From NCBI GenBank assembly GCA_902464375.1, contig CABQIM010000009.1, positions 1 through 31,341 of the forward strand: a DNA stretch of 31,341 nt, in the 5' to 3' direction. Below the pieces are notes generated by a model. The model saw nothing but the letters and a program-made list of their open reading frames with translations, searched no databases and was not told where the DNA came from. Origin of the DNA: an uncultured bacterium (lineage in GTDB: Bacteria; Cyanobacteriota; Vampirovibrionia; Gastranaerophilales; Gastranaerophilaceae). Below are positions 15,643 through 23,789 of the stretch, piece after piece; within the stretch, counting starts at the first letter, position 1; each line of letters begins with the position of its first letter. The translations under genes were made by a program, and so were the position numbers.

Positions 15643-15749
15643 ATTTTGCTCCCTCTGCTGAATACTTTTGTATTATATCAGGTTGAGAGAATGTTGTATA
15701 CAATATAATAAATATGTTTTCGAATTAGAATATCCCCCACTCTTGGGTT

Positions 15750-15832
15750 ATTTACTTTTACAAGCACTGATTTCTACCTCACCCTAACCCTCTCCTGCTA
15801 GGAGAGGGAATGACCAGCGCTTGTTAAAATAA
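15750..15832. repeat. MITE-like element with terminal inverted repeats
   Basis: Terminal arms ttttacaagcactg and cagcgcttgttaaaa match as inverted repeats with one or two differences. The interior carries a second hairpin, ccctctcc/ggagaggg, and the sequence ACCTCACCCTAACCCTCTCC, related to the element at 10047-10132. It is non-coding, about 83 bases, in a long intergenic gap. Confidence 0.6.
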
Positions 15833-15895
15833 GCATTATAAAATTGTTACAAAACTTTACAATTAATTTTACTTGGAATTTCCTTTGTTTCGTTC

Positions 15896-15928
15896 AAAGA
15901 ATTGTATATGTAAAATAAACAATTCTTT
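15896..15928. promoter_or_regulatory. 10-bp perfect inverted repeat, possible operator
   Basis: aaagaattgt and acaattcttt are perfectly complementary across a 13-base AT-rich spacer, about 130 bases upstream of the promoter of the paralog pair. It is not followed by a T run, so a regulatory site is as likely as a terminator. Confidence 0.3.
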
Positions 15929-16060
15929 AAAATTCGGTAAAATATTTTATACATTCTTTATATGGAAAAAATATTCAAAAATTCATCTTTACATTTCCTT
16001 TACAAATGTATTAAGAAGGGCAATTTTTATTTTGTTCTGCTTTTAAATACATGTATAAGT

Positions 16061-16069
16061 TGTTATAAT
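16061..16069 (+). promoter_or_regulatory. Extended -10 promoter of the paralog pair
   Basis: TGtTATAAT is a perfect extended -10 element. The -35 position (TTTTAA at 16041-16046, 17-base spacing) is weak. Transcription would start near 16076, leaving a 5' leader of about 60 bases. Confidence 0.55.
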
Positions 16070-16136
16070 CAGCTTAGGGATGGTAGTGTGAAGTTACAAA
16101 AGCCGAATCAACAACTGCCGAATTAGAAGAAATTGT

Positions 16137-17879
16137 ATGATAAATAAAGTAAGTGTAGAAACAAATCCTAGAATAATAAATAGCAAAAGAGCCCGTAAGA
16201 ATGAGAACATAGCGAGTCAGCAAAATCCAAACTTTAAAGGGTTGGGCGGTGTGCTTTTAACTGGTATGCAAGCTTGTGAAAGAATGCCAATGGTTAACGT
16301 GGCTGTTATTGACATGTTATCTGCGATTTTACCTAGAACTATTGTAGAATCTATGACCAACTGGTTTGCAGGGTTTGAAGCATTTAGACGAGAATCTTCC
16401 GGCTTGGTTGTAAACTGTTTGATACCAAGCTTAATTACTTTAGGCATTGCTAAAGGTATAAATGGCGGATTTATGCCAAAAGGCATTGATATGTCTGAAT
16501 GTTGGGCTGACAGTTCTATGATAGATAAGGCAAAAACTTATTATATGGAAGCCTCTTCTTCTGACAAGGTAAAAGAGTCTTTGCGTAATATTATTGCTGA
16601 TACGGAAGGTTTTGAAGGAAAGAATAAATTATCATTCAAAGATATTTTATCAAAAGAAGAATTAGATAGTTATGCAGAAAAACTTGCAAAGCTTACAAGG
16701 GAAGATATGCCTAAAAAATCTTTAGCGCAAAAAATCAATCATGGCTTTAAAGTTTGCATAGGTAAAGAAAAAAGAGAAATAGACCCCGTTACTGAAATTG
16801 CAAATTCTATTGTTGAAAAAACCAGAATCGCAGAAAATTTAAAAGTTGCAGGAAAGGGTGATGCTGTTACAGCATCGTCTGTTAATACTTTGTTAAAAGA
16901 TTCTGTGAAATTCTACAAAGGTTTGCAAAAAGCAGGTGATAAAGTTACTGTAGAAGAATTTGCAAAACGAAGCAAAAATTTGGTTAGAACAAAGAGTGGT
17001 TTAGGCTTGGCAGTCGTTCTTCCATTAGCTATTTCTATGCAATACATTAACAGATGGATTACCGGTAAACTTTCCGGAGTTAAAGGTGCTCCTATTTATG
17101 ATGATTTTGGTAAAAATGGTAAAGAAAGCATTGAAGATGCACCAAAATCAAGAGAAGGATTGTTGCGACAAAAACTTATATCTATATCATCAATGGTCGG
17201 TGTTTCACTTCTTTCTATGATGAAAAAGCCAACATTGGGAATGCTAGAATTTAAGGGAATGTTCCCAACGATGGATCAGGCTAGAATAATTTCTACTGCT
17301 ACATTTGCTTCTCGTATGGCAGCAGCTGACGATAAAAACGAATTAGCAGAAGCTACTGTCAGAGATATTGCAACATTCTCAAGTTTGTATTTCTTGGGTG
17401 ATTATGCTGCAAAAGCTGCTGCAACTGTAATTCAAAATAAAACAGGTATAAAATTATTAAACGAAACAAAACAATTAGATAAAGATGCGAATGTATTCCA
17501 AAAAGCTTGGCATTGGGTAAAAGATATTAATATCAAATCTTCCGAAGAAGTCGTTAGTGCAACGGAAGAAGGTTTGAAAGCAAAAGGTTTGAAACCGACT
17601 GCAGAACAGCTTAATATCATTAAAAAAGAACTTAAACATGCAACAAATTTACGTTCAGCTTGCCAAGGAACAAGTATTGGTGTATCATTAGCATTGTTAG
17701 GGATTGTGATTCCAATTTTCACAAGAAAAAATACCAAGAAAAAACATGAACAAGCTTTGAAGCTCGCTCAAGAAAGCTCTCCTGTAACAGCCGATAAAAA
17801 TGAAACGAAGGAATCAGTTACTCCTTTGAATGTAAAATATTCAAAACTAACAGCAGGATTCCGCGCAGATAAACGTTAA
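16137..17879 (+). CDS. Lineage-specific membrane-associated protein, paralog 1
   Basis: A 580-residue protein of no family known to me. The N-terminus is polar and basic, ending in NPNFKGLGG (F33-K34-G35). Hydrophobic segments occur near 92-108, within about 285-305, around 350-362 and near the end (ACQGTSIGVSLALLGIVIPI, then a basic tail). Between them are charged helical regions. It aligns with the next gene: LPRTIVESM..AGFEAFRRESSGLV here against APRSISDTA..AGLETFRREVMGTV, and MFPTMDQARIISTATFASRM against KMPTVNQLKGIYGVTIISRI. There is no signal peptide. It lies 7 bases before its paralog, so the two form an operon. The products may act as a pair; this is inference. Confidence 0.75.
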   Translation: MINKVSVETNPRIINSKRARKNENIASQQNPNFKGLGGVLLTGMQACERMPMVNVAVIDMLSAILPRTIVESMTNWFAGFEAFRRESSGLVVNCLIPSLITLGIAKGINGGFMPKGIDMSECWADSSMIDKAKTYYMEASSSDKVKESLRNIIADTEGFEGKNKLSFKDILSKEELDSYAEKLAKLTREDMPKKSLAQKINHGFKVCIGKEKREIDPVTEIANSIVEKTRIAENLKVAGKGDAVTASSVNTLLKDSVKFYKGLQKAGDKVTVEEFAKRSKNLVRTKSGLGLAVVLPLAISMQYINRWITGKLSGVKGAPIYDDFGKNGKESIEDAPKSREGLLRQKLISISSMVGVSLLSMMKKPTLGMLEFKGMFPTMDQARIISTATFASRMAAADDKNELAEATVRDIATFSSLYFLGDYAAKAAATVIQNKTGIKLLNETKQLDKDANVFQKAWHWVKDINIKSSEEVVSATEEGLKAKGLKPTAEQLNIIKKELKHATNLRSACQGTSIGVSLALLGIVIPIFTRKNTKKKHEQALKLAQESSPVTADKNETKESVTPLNVKYSKLTAGFRADKR

Positions 17880-17886
17880 GGTAATT

Positions 17887-19533
17887 ATGAAAGTACAACA
17901 AATTCCACAACAAACAACTATTCCAAACCAACAAAATGTTCAATTTAAGGGTGCATTAGATAGCAGTCTAAGATTTTTTGCGACTAATCAGGCAGTTGGA
18001 GCTAATGCTATCGATTTAGCGTCAATGGTTGCGCCACGTTCTATTAGTGATACCGCAAAACGTGGACCGGCTGCAGGTTTAGAAACATTTAGACGTGAAG
18101 TTATGGGTACGGTTAATGATACTTGTGTTGGTTTATTTGGTGCCGCAGCCGGTGCATTAATTGCAAATGGTATAAACAAAAAGTTTGGGATGAATGTAAA
18201 TAAATTGTTTACTGCTCCTGAAACTTTGAACATTTTAGCTGAAAATAAATCTGAACAAATAAAAGATAAAAAATCTCAACTTGAATATATCAAAAAGACT
18301 TTGTCTAATGTGAAAGCATATAACCCAACAAGTGAGGCTTCTGATGCCGAAGGTTTTGTCAAACTTTCACAAAAAACGATTGACGAGTCTGCAGAATTCT
18401 TTGATAAAGCTTTAACAAAGAAAATGAATTTTAATGAATGGGCAAAAGACGGAACTGCTGATGCTAAGAATGTAATCTTGAACAAGATTACGGAAGATAC
18501 CGGTGCCCAATCAAGATATATTTTGGAATCTACTGATAAAAAGATTAAAAGTGAAACAAGCCTAAAATCATTGTTGAATGATATTTATATTGTTTCAGAT
18601 TCGTTTAATAACAAAAAAGTAAATGCGGCTTTTGAAGAACAAATTAAATCAGGAAAAGCTGTTAAAGACAATGCCTTCATAAAAGGCGTTACTAAGTTTA
18701 TGAAATCTCGTGCCGGAGCAGGTTTTGCGGTCGCTTCTGCAATCGGACTTTCTGTTCAGCCAATCAACATGTATCTGACTAAATTAAAAACAGGTACTGA
18801 TGGTTTTGTCGGTGTAGAAGGTCGTTCAAAAGATGATTCTGCCGGATTTAAAGGTATTAAAGTTGCATCAAGCGCAGCGTTCTTTAGTATGATTTTGGCA
18901 ACATTAAATATGTCACCACTTAAATTCTTAAAAGCTCCTTCTAAATTTATGGACAAAATGGCATTCACTGGTAAAATGCCTACTGTTAACCAATTGAAGG
19001 GTATTTATGGTGTGACAATTATTTCAAGAATTTTCTCTGCTCGTGATAAAGATGAACTTAGAGAAGTGCTTACTAAAGACACACTTGGCTATTTAAGCTG
19101 GCTTGTTCTTGGTGATATTGTTAACAAGCTTGCTGCAGACGGTTTGGATAAAACTGTTATGAATTATAAAAAAGGCATGGAAAAATGTGCAAATCCATTT
19201 AAGCGTACCTTTAGCGCAGCTTTGAAAACAAGAGATGAAATATTGATTGAAACATTGGCTAAGAACGGTAAGTCTACAACTAAGAAAGTTGGCGACAAGA
19301 CTATTGCTAAAACATTCAAAGAATTAGAAAAAGATATCGAAACATTGAGCCCTCAACTTCAAAAAGCTACTAAAAAACGTTTAAGAGTTCTGAATGCAGC
19401 TCAATTGTCAGGCTACTTGTTCTCTGGTTTGGTATTAGGTTTAGGTATTCCAAACTTAAATATCTATGTTACAAATATGCTTGATAAAAAGAGAAAAGCT
19501 GCACAAGCAAAAGAACAAAAAATTGTTGCTTAG
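17887..19533 (+). CDS. Lineage-specific membrane-associated protein, paralog 2
   Basis: A 548-residue paralog of the preceding protein with the same plan: a Gln/Pro-rich N-terminus ending in NVQFKGALD (F20-K21-G22), a conserved LETFRRE block near residues 65-71 followed by a hydrophobic, glycine/alanine-rich helix, a variable charged middle, a hydrophobic RAGAGFAVASAIGLSVQPIN block, the MPTVNQLKGIYG block, a late LSWLVLGDIVNKLA segment, and a terminal hydrophobic helix with a Lys-rich tail. No enzyme motif is visible. AAGG precedes the ATG. The paralogs keep similar length and element order but low identity, so the duplication is old. Confidence 0.75.
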   Translation: MKVQQIPQQTTIPNQQNVQFKGALDSSLRFFATNQAVGANAIDLASMVAPRSISDTAKRGPAAGLETFRREVMGTVNDTCVGLFGAAAGALIANGINKKFGMNVNKLFTAPETLNILAENKSEQIKDKKSQLEYIKKTLSNVKAYNPTSEASDAEGFVKLSQKTIDESAEFFDKALTKKMNFNEWAKDGTADAKNVILNKITEDTGAQSRYILESTDKKIKSETSLKSLLNDIYIVSDSFNNKKVNAAFEEQIKSGKAVKDNAFIKGVTKFMKSRAGAGFAVASAIGLSVQPINMYLTKLKTGTDGFVGVEGRSKDDSAGFKGIKVASSAAFFSMILATLNMSPLKFLKAPSKFMDKMAFTGKMPTVNQLKGIYGVTIISRIFSARDKDELREVLTKDTLGYLSWLVLGDIVNKLAADGLDKTVMNYKKGMEKCANPFKRTFSAALKTRDEILIETLAKNGKSTTKKVGDKTIAKTFKELEKDIETLSPQLQKATKKRLRVLNAAQLSGYLFSGLVLGLGIPNLNIYVTNMLDKKRKAAQAKEQKIVA

Positions 19534-19567
19534 GTTATTTTAATGACTGGTAGGCACATTCTCTGTC

Positions 19568-19599
19568 ATTGCGAGAAAATCTGTGATTTTCGTGGCAAT
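19568..19599. repeat. TCATTGCGAG...GGCAATCC palindromic repeat
   Basis: attgcgagaaaatc pairs imperfectly with gattttcgtggcaat around a 3-base loop. The ends TGTCATTGCGAG and GGCAATCCAG are those of a dispersed palindrome seen between genes in many bacterial genomes. It lies just after the paralog pair and could act as its terminator. Confidence 0.6.
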
Positions 19600-19707
19600 C
19601 CAGATTGAATTAGTCGGTTTTACAAGAAGTACATATTTTAAAAATCCAACATGGAACTTTTTTGCTTTTTCATCGTCTTAATCTATAGAGAAGATGGAGG
19701 AGATTTT

Positions 19708-20637
19708 ATGAGCAGAGCTTATAGTAATGCTGAATATATTGACAGCACAGAGATGGAAGGAAATTCACCAAAAACGTTCAGTACGATTGTTAATAACGAT
19801 GATATTTTGCAAATGTATCTAAAGGAAATTGGGCGCAAAAAAATGCTTTCCAGAAGCGAAGAACTGGAACTTGGACGAAGAATTCAGGAAGGTAATTGGA
19901 AAGAAAAAGAACAGGCTAAGCGCGAGTTGATTCAAGCAAATTTAAGACTTGTTGTGAGTATTGCAAAAAAATACATAGGGCAAGGTGTGCTGTTTATGGA
20001 CTTGGTGCAAGAAGGGTCGCTTGGTTTAATTAAGGCGGCAGAAAAATTCGATTACAAAAAGAATTTTAAATTTTCAACTTACGCAACTTGGTGGATAAAG
20101 CAGACAATAATTCGCGCGATTTCAAATCATTCTAGGACAATTCGTATTCCGGTGCATATGTTGGAAAAAATTCGAAGATATAAAAAAGCCTGTCATATTG
20201 CAGCTTGTGACGAAACAATGGATGTGGATAATGAAACTATTGCAAAGATTTCCGGATTGGATGTTAAAAAGATTGACGAAGTTAAAAGTGCACTCAAAAA
20301 AGAGCCTGTAAGCCTTGATACATACGTAACAGACGATTTGTGTATTCAAGACTATGTTGAGGATACATCTTATACTTCGCCAGAAAATAATATCCAGAAA
20401 ATTTTACAAGCCAGAGATGTTAAAAAATTACTTAATACCTTGGACAAACGAGAACGTGAAATTTTAATCAAAAGATTTGGTATTGACTCAAAAGAACCAA
20501 AGACTCTCGAACAAATTGGTAATGACCTTGGATTTTCGAAAGAAAGAATTCGCCAATTGGAAAATATTGCACTACAAAAATTGCGAAGAACAGAAAAGAT
20601 TACAAAACTTAGAACTTATCTGGAAGATGATGAATAA
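19708..20637 (+). CDS. Sigma-70 family RNA polymerase sigma factor (group 2-like)
   Basis: A 309-residue sigma factor. I chose ATG 19708 because GGAGG is just upstream; an in-frame ATG at 19651 would add an unrelated hydrophobic stretch. Region 1.2 begins at DDILQMYLKEIGR (31-43). Region 2 carries NLRLVVSIAKKYIGQG, MDLVQEGSLGLIKAAEKFDY and FSTYATWWIKQTIIRAI (78-138). Region 3 starts near TIRIPVHMLEKI, and region 4 has LDKREREILIKRFG and the helix-turn-helix TLEQIGNDLGFSKERIRQLE. Region 1.1 and the large non-conserved insert of RpoD are absent. Together these suggest a group 2 alternative factor like cyanobacterial SigB-E, rather than the primary factor. Its stop directly abuts the stop of the convergent gene. 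Confidence 0.92.
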   Translation: MSRAYSNAEYIDSTEMEGNSPKTFSTIVNNDDILQMYLKEIGRKKMLSRSEELELGRRIQEGNWKEKEQAKRELIQANLRLVVSIAKKYIGQGVLFMDLVQEGSLGLIKAAEKFDYKKNFKFSTYATWWIKQTIIRAISNHSRTIRIPVHMLEKIRRYKKACHIAACDETMDVDNETIAKISGLDVKKIDEVKSALKKEPVSLDTYVTDDLCIQDYVEDTSYTSPENNIQKILQARDVKKLLNTLDKREREILIKRFGIDSKEPKTLEQIGNDLGFSKERIRQLENIALQKLRRTEKITKLRTYLEDDE

Positions 20638-22392
20638 TTAGTGTTTGTCTTTGTTATATACCACATAGCCGCCATATATTGATAACGCAGCACAAACTAT
20701 TCCTATACCTATTTTTAAGAACAAATTATTATTGGAGTAATTTTCTTTTTGCTCCAATATTTTTTTGTACTTAAGAATTTTTTTATATAATTTAGCATCT
20801 GTTTTATCCAGCCCTTGTGCTTTAAAATTCTTGGCTAGAGCGTCCATCGGGTTATATCCTTCTTTGTTTTCCAAAGCTTTAAAATATTTATTTTCAAAAT
20901 CTTTTGAGATTCTGACTCTGTAATTTTTAGTTTTATCTTCATTGTTTAAAAATTGTTCATTCAAACCAAGTGCGTCAGAGAAAAATATCATGTTGTGATA
21001 AGCTCCTGCCGGTTCTGCAAATTTTGCCTGAATAAATTCTTTCTGGTTTTGCAATTGTTTTTGTGGAATTTTTAAGATATCAGCAAGAACTTTTGCTTGG
21101 GTATTATTATATTTTATTTTGCCTGAATCGTGGTTTGTAGCGCCAATAATAAAACTATCAGGAGCCCAGTTGCGTTTCAAAAAAGCATCATTGCTTCCCC
21201 AATCTTGTGATAAATAATCAGATGTGTAAATTTTAATTCTATCTTTTACACAAGGTTTAAGGGTGTAAGAATCATAGACGCTGAAATTTTCGCCGGAAGT
21301 TGCAAATTCGTACATTATGTTTTTAAAATCTTTGCCCTTAACTTTTTGCGCTTCTTCTTCAATAATATCCAGAATTTTCCCATCATAAAATCTTCTTTTT
21401 GTGTTATTGTTTTGAATTTGCGGCTGCATAACATATGTCCACGCTGCATCAACTCTTATCCCATCAAATCTTTTGGTGTAAAAATTAACTTTTTCTCTTA
21501 ATAGTTTTTCCCCTTCAGGTGTGTCTAGGTTCAGTGCCGGCAAGCCCCAACCAACAGTTGTGTTTTTAAGAAAAGCTTTTGGATTAGCCCAAACTTCGTC
21601 GTAAGAAAATCCGCAAAGCATATCCGCGTCAAGCTTTAACCCCTTTTTATTCAATTCATTTTTTGCATTTTTTAAACTATCTTCTGCTAAAAATTGTTTG
21701 AAGTAATAAAAATCAATATCTTTACTTTTTATTTGTTTAATTTCATTTATTCTATTTTTTCGCTCGGCTTCTGTCACCAAATCAGTATTAAACAAATTTT
21801 TGTCAATATTATTCCACTGCGTGTAGTCGTTTGTGTTGTTGATATCTCTCAATGCTCGATATAACGCTTTTGCTTCTAATCTACTCTCATTTTCTTTTTT
21901 ATATGCTTCAAACGCATCCTTAAATTTTCCTTCTTCGTAAATTTTATACAATATTTTTTCTTGCGGTGAATCTTTGCCTATAACATTTTCGAAACGAATA
22001 TTTGAATTTTTGTTGTTGGCGATTAATTTTGAATAATCTTCCGGACTTGTGTATTTTTTTATATCAATATTTTGTTCTCCCAAATCCATAGAAGTTCCGG
22101 AATAAATCGGATATTCGCCATTGTGACAATGATATTGCCCCGTTGGAAGGAGTTGGATTTCATTTATTCCCCAATATGTTTTTGCAAAATCGAAAAATTT
22201 AGCACTTTCCTCTGTTCCCAAACTGCCGACTCCGGTTTCGTTGGGAAGTGAAGTTGAAGGTACTATTAACAGTGATTTCCCACGATTACCGGCTTTGTTT
22301 TTCGCTTGGATAAGCGTACTTTGATAATCCGAAATTTCATTGTTTTTTAGTCTTCTTTGGAAGGTTATGTTATTATTTGCGCAAATTTTCAT
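20638..22392 (-). CDS. GH77-like 4-alpha-glucanotransferase with C-terminal membrane anchor
   Basis: A 584-residue divergent member of the MalQ (amylomaltase, GH77) group. PSTSLPNETGVGSLGTE and FFDFAKTYWGINEIQLLPTG match the GH77 N-terminal pattern. The likely nucleophile is D315 in FDGIRVDAAW, the likely acid/base E362 in IMYEFATSG, and the third carboxylate D422 in GATNHDSGK. KNYRVRIS near 489 matches the NWR-x-R ending. Unlike soluble MalQ, it has a single hydrophobic helix at 557-578 with a short charged end, and a polar N-terminus with the Phe motif ITFQRR (F11-Q12). Glucan disproportionation is the likely activity, but the substrate is uncertain. It may be tail-anchored in the membrane; no signal peptide is seen. 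Confidence 0.75.
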   Translation of the reverse strand: MKICANNNITFQRRLKNNEISDYQSTLIQAKNKAGNRGKSLLIVPSTSLPNETGVGSLGTEESAKFFDFAKTYWGINEIQLLPTGQYHCHNGEYPIYSGTSMDLGEQNIDIKKYTSPEDYSKLIANNKNSNIRFENVIGKDSPQEKILYKIYEEGKFKDAFEAYKKENESRLEAKALYRALRDINNTNDYTQWNNIDKNLFNTDLVTEAERKNRINEIKQIKSKDIDFYYFKQFLAEDSLKNAKNELNKKGLKLDADMLCGFSYDEVWANPKAFLKNTTVGWGLPALNLDTPEGEKLLREKVNFYTKRFDGIRVDAAWTYVMQPQIQNNNTKRRFYDGKILDIIEEEAQKVKGKDFKNIMYEFATSGENFSVYDSYTLKPCVKDRIKIYTSDYLSQDWGSNDAFLKRNWAPDSFIIGATNHDSGKIKYNNTQAKVLADILKIPQKQLQNQKEFIQAKFAEPAGAYHNMIFFSDALGLNEQFLNNEDKTKNYRVRISKDFENKYFKALENKEGYNPMDALAKNFKAQGLDKTDAKLYKKILKYKKILEQKENYSNNNLFLKIGIGIVCAALSIYGGYVVYNKDKH

Positions 22393-22475
22393 AACTACAC
22401 ACCTATCTATATTAAAACGCGATAAATTCTAAATTTGCCGTTTTATGTAGATTTGTTAAATATGCATACTAAAAA

Positions 22476-22504
22476 TTGCAATAACTCTTTATTTACGGTA
22501 ACAT
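22476..22504 (+). promoter_or_regulatory. Promoter of the SLH protein gene
   Basis: TTGCAA, a 17-base spacer, then TAACAT. Transcription would begin near 22511, followed by a strong AAGGAGG at 22524-22530, seven bases before the ATG, consistent with high expression of a surface protein. Confidence 0.6.
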
Positions 22505-22537
22505 TTGAGATATGAGTGTGAATAAGGAGGACTCTTA

Positions 22538-23674
22538 ATGTTCAAAAAATTATTAAAAGGAATGGTCGCATTAGGTGTGCTATTAATGCTAAACAATCCT
22601 GCACAAGCTTTCTATACAGATATGAATGAAAGCCACTGGGCATATCAGTCAATCAAATTCTTAACAGAAATTGGTGTTGTAGTTGGTTATCCTGATGGAA
22701 CGTATAAACCTGACATCCCTGTAACAAGAGCTGAATTTGCATCTATGGCAATCAAAGCACTTGGTCAAGAAGATGCTACAGTTACTCAAGACATCCATTT
22801 CTCAGACATAGAACCTAGCTTCTGGGCTTACAATATTATCAAAAAAGCTGTTTATTTTGATTTAATTCCAGATGCTGACGGTCAAAGATTCAGACCTTAT
22901 GAATCTGTAACAAGAGCAGAAGCAATTTCAATTGCTGTTAACGCTCTAACTACTTCACAAATAAGTGAACAAAGAGCTAAAGATATTATTTCTAAGAGCT
23001 ATGAAGATTATACACAAATGCCAGCTTGGTTCTTGATTTCAGCAGCTAAGGCTCAATTGCTTGACTTAATTATCGTTATGCCGGGTAATGAAGGTAAATT
23101 GGAATCAGACAGACCTGCAAACAGAGCAGAAGTTGCAGCTATTTTATACAAAATGATGCAAGAAGCTAAGCTTAATCCAAACGCTAAGTTAGCAGAAAAT
23201 ATGCAAAAGAGAACAGCAGAAGGTTATATCGTAGATAATGTAAGAGTTCAAGGTTCTATTGGTATTATCCCTGCAGGTGCAATTATTCCTATCAAGATGG
23301 AAACAGTTGTTGGTTCTCAAATCTCAAATGTAGCTGATATTTATACAGCAAAAGCTCCTAAAAATATCGTAACAAAAGATAAATACCTTTTGATTTCAGA
23401 AGGCAGTGACTTGAAAGGTCAAGTAAAATTTGTTCAAAGAGGTAAGACATTTAAACAAAACGGTCAAATTATCGTTAAGAATGAACTTCTTGTAACTCCA
23501 AATGACCAAGCGGTTATGTTATATGGTGTTGCAACTCTTGACCCATCAAAAATCGGTTTCTGGAGAAGAATATTCAAGGGTGCTAAAGTTTTAACAATGC
23601 CTGGACAAATTGTTAACATTAGACTTCTTGGACCATTGAAAATTGATTTAACTAATGGTTATATTTACGAATAG
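22538..23674 (+). CDS. Secreted S-layer homology (SLH) domain protein
   Basis: A 378-residue exported protein. Residues 1-24 are a Sec signal peptide with cleavage expected after PAQA. Three SLH motifs follow. The first (about 27-76) has HWAYQSIKFLTEIGVVVGYP and TRAE at 63-66. The second (about 88-137) has FWAYNIIKKAVYFDLI and TRAE at 125-128. The third (about 158-206) is degenerate, with NRAE at 195-198. SLH triads bind cell-wall-linked polysaccharide, often pyruvylated. Residues 225-378 are a beta-rich domain with repeated Val/Ile strands that I do not recognise; it is not the OprB porin domain found in cyanobacterial SLH porins. It is monocistronic, with its own promoter and terminator. 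Confidence 0.88.
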   Translation: MFKKLLKGMVALGVLLMLNNPAQAFYTDMNESHWAYQSIKFLTEIGVVVGYPDGTYKPDIPVTRAEFASMAIKALGQEDATVTQDIHFSDIEPSFWAYNIIKKAVYFDLIPDADGQRFRPYESVTRAEAISIAVNALTTSQISEQRAKDIISKSYEDYTQMPAWFLISAAKAQLLDLIIVMPGNEGKLESDRPANRAEVAAILYKMMQEAKLNPNAKLAENMQKRTAEGYIVDNVRVQGSIGIIPAGAIIPIKMETVVGSQISNVADIYTAKAPKNIVTKDKYLLISEGSDLKGQVKFVQRGKTFKQNGQIIVKNELLVTPNDQAVMLYGVATLDPSKIGFWRRIFKGAKVLTMPGQIVNIRLLGPLKIDLTNGYIYE

Positions 23675-23695
23675 TTAAAATAATAAATCAAAATT

Positions 23696-23740
23696 AAAAC
23701 GAGCTCTTGTTGCTAAAAGTAAGAGCTCGTTTTGTTTTTT
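23696..23740 (+). terminator. Intrinsic terminator of the SLH protein gene
   Basis: A perfect 13-bp stem, aaaacgagctctt/aagagctcgtttt, with a 12-base loop and a following GTTTTTT run. This is a textbook terminator and can also work from the other side through the A-rich upstream flank. Confidence 0.9.
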
Positions 23741-23758
23741 GCAAAATAATTAAGTTTT

Positions 23759-23778
23759 GTCAGCTTAGTAAAGCTGAC
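23759..23778. terminator. Short hairpin after the - strand unknown gene
   Basis: gtcagctt/aagctgac with loop agta, 11 bases beyond the stop of the gene at 23790-24605. There is no strong T run on the - strand, so it is a weak terminator by itself. Confidence 0.5.
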
Positions 23779-23789
23779 TTACTTTTTAG

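Larger units (their letters stand above)
15643..16136. other. 494-base divergent intergenic region with repeat, inverted repeat and promoter
   Basis: From left to right it holds the surE leader, a palindromic element at 15750-15832, an AT-rich tract with several TTTAC copies and a 10-bp inverted repeat (15896-15905 with 15919-15928), and an extended -10 promoter at 16061-16069. I see no coding frame or recognisable RNA. Confidence 0.6.

Noticed and set aside
15643..16136. Small RNA or coding gene in the long gap before the paralog pair
   Set aside because: No frame with a ribosome site and no strong terminator after a promoter; only a repeat element, an inverted repeat and the downstream promoter are visible.
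19651..19707. Longer sigma factor starting at 19651
   Set aside because: The extra 19 residues are hydrophobic and unlike any sigma N-terminus, while ATG 19708 has a strong GGAGG.
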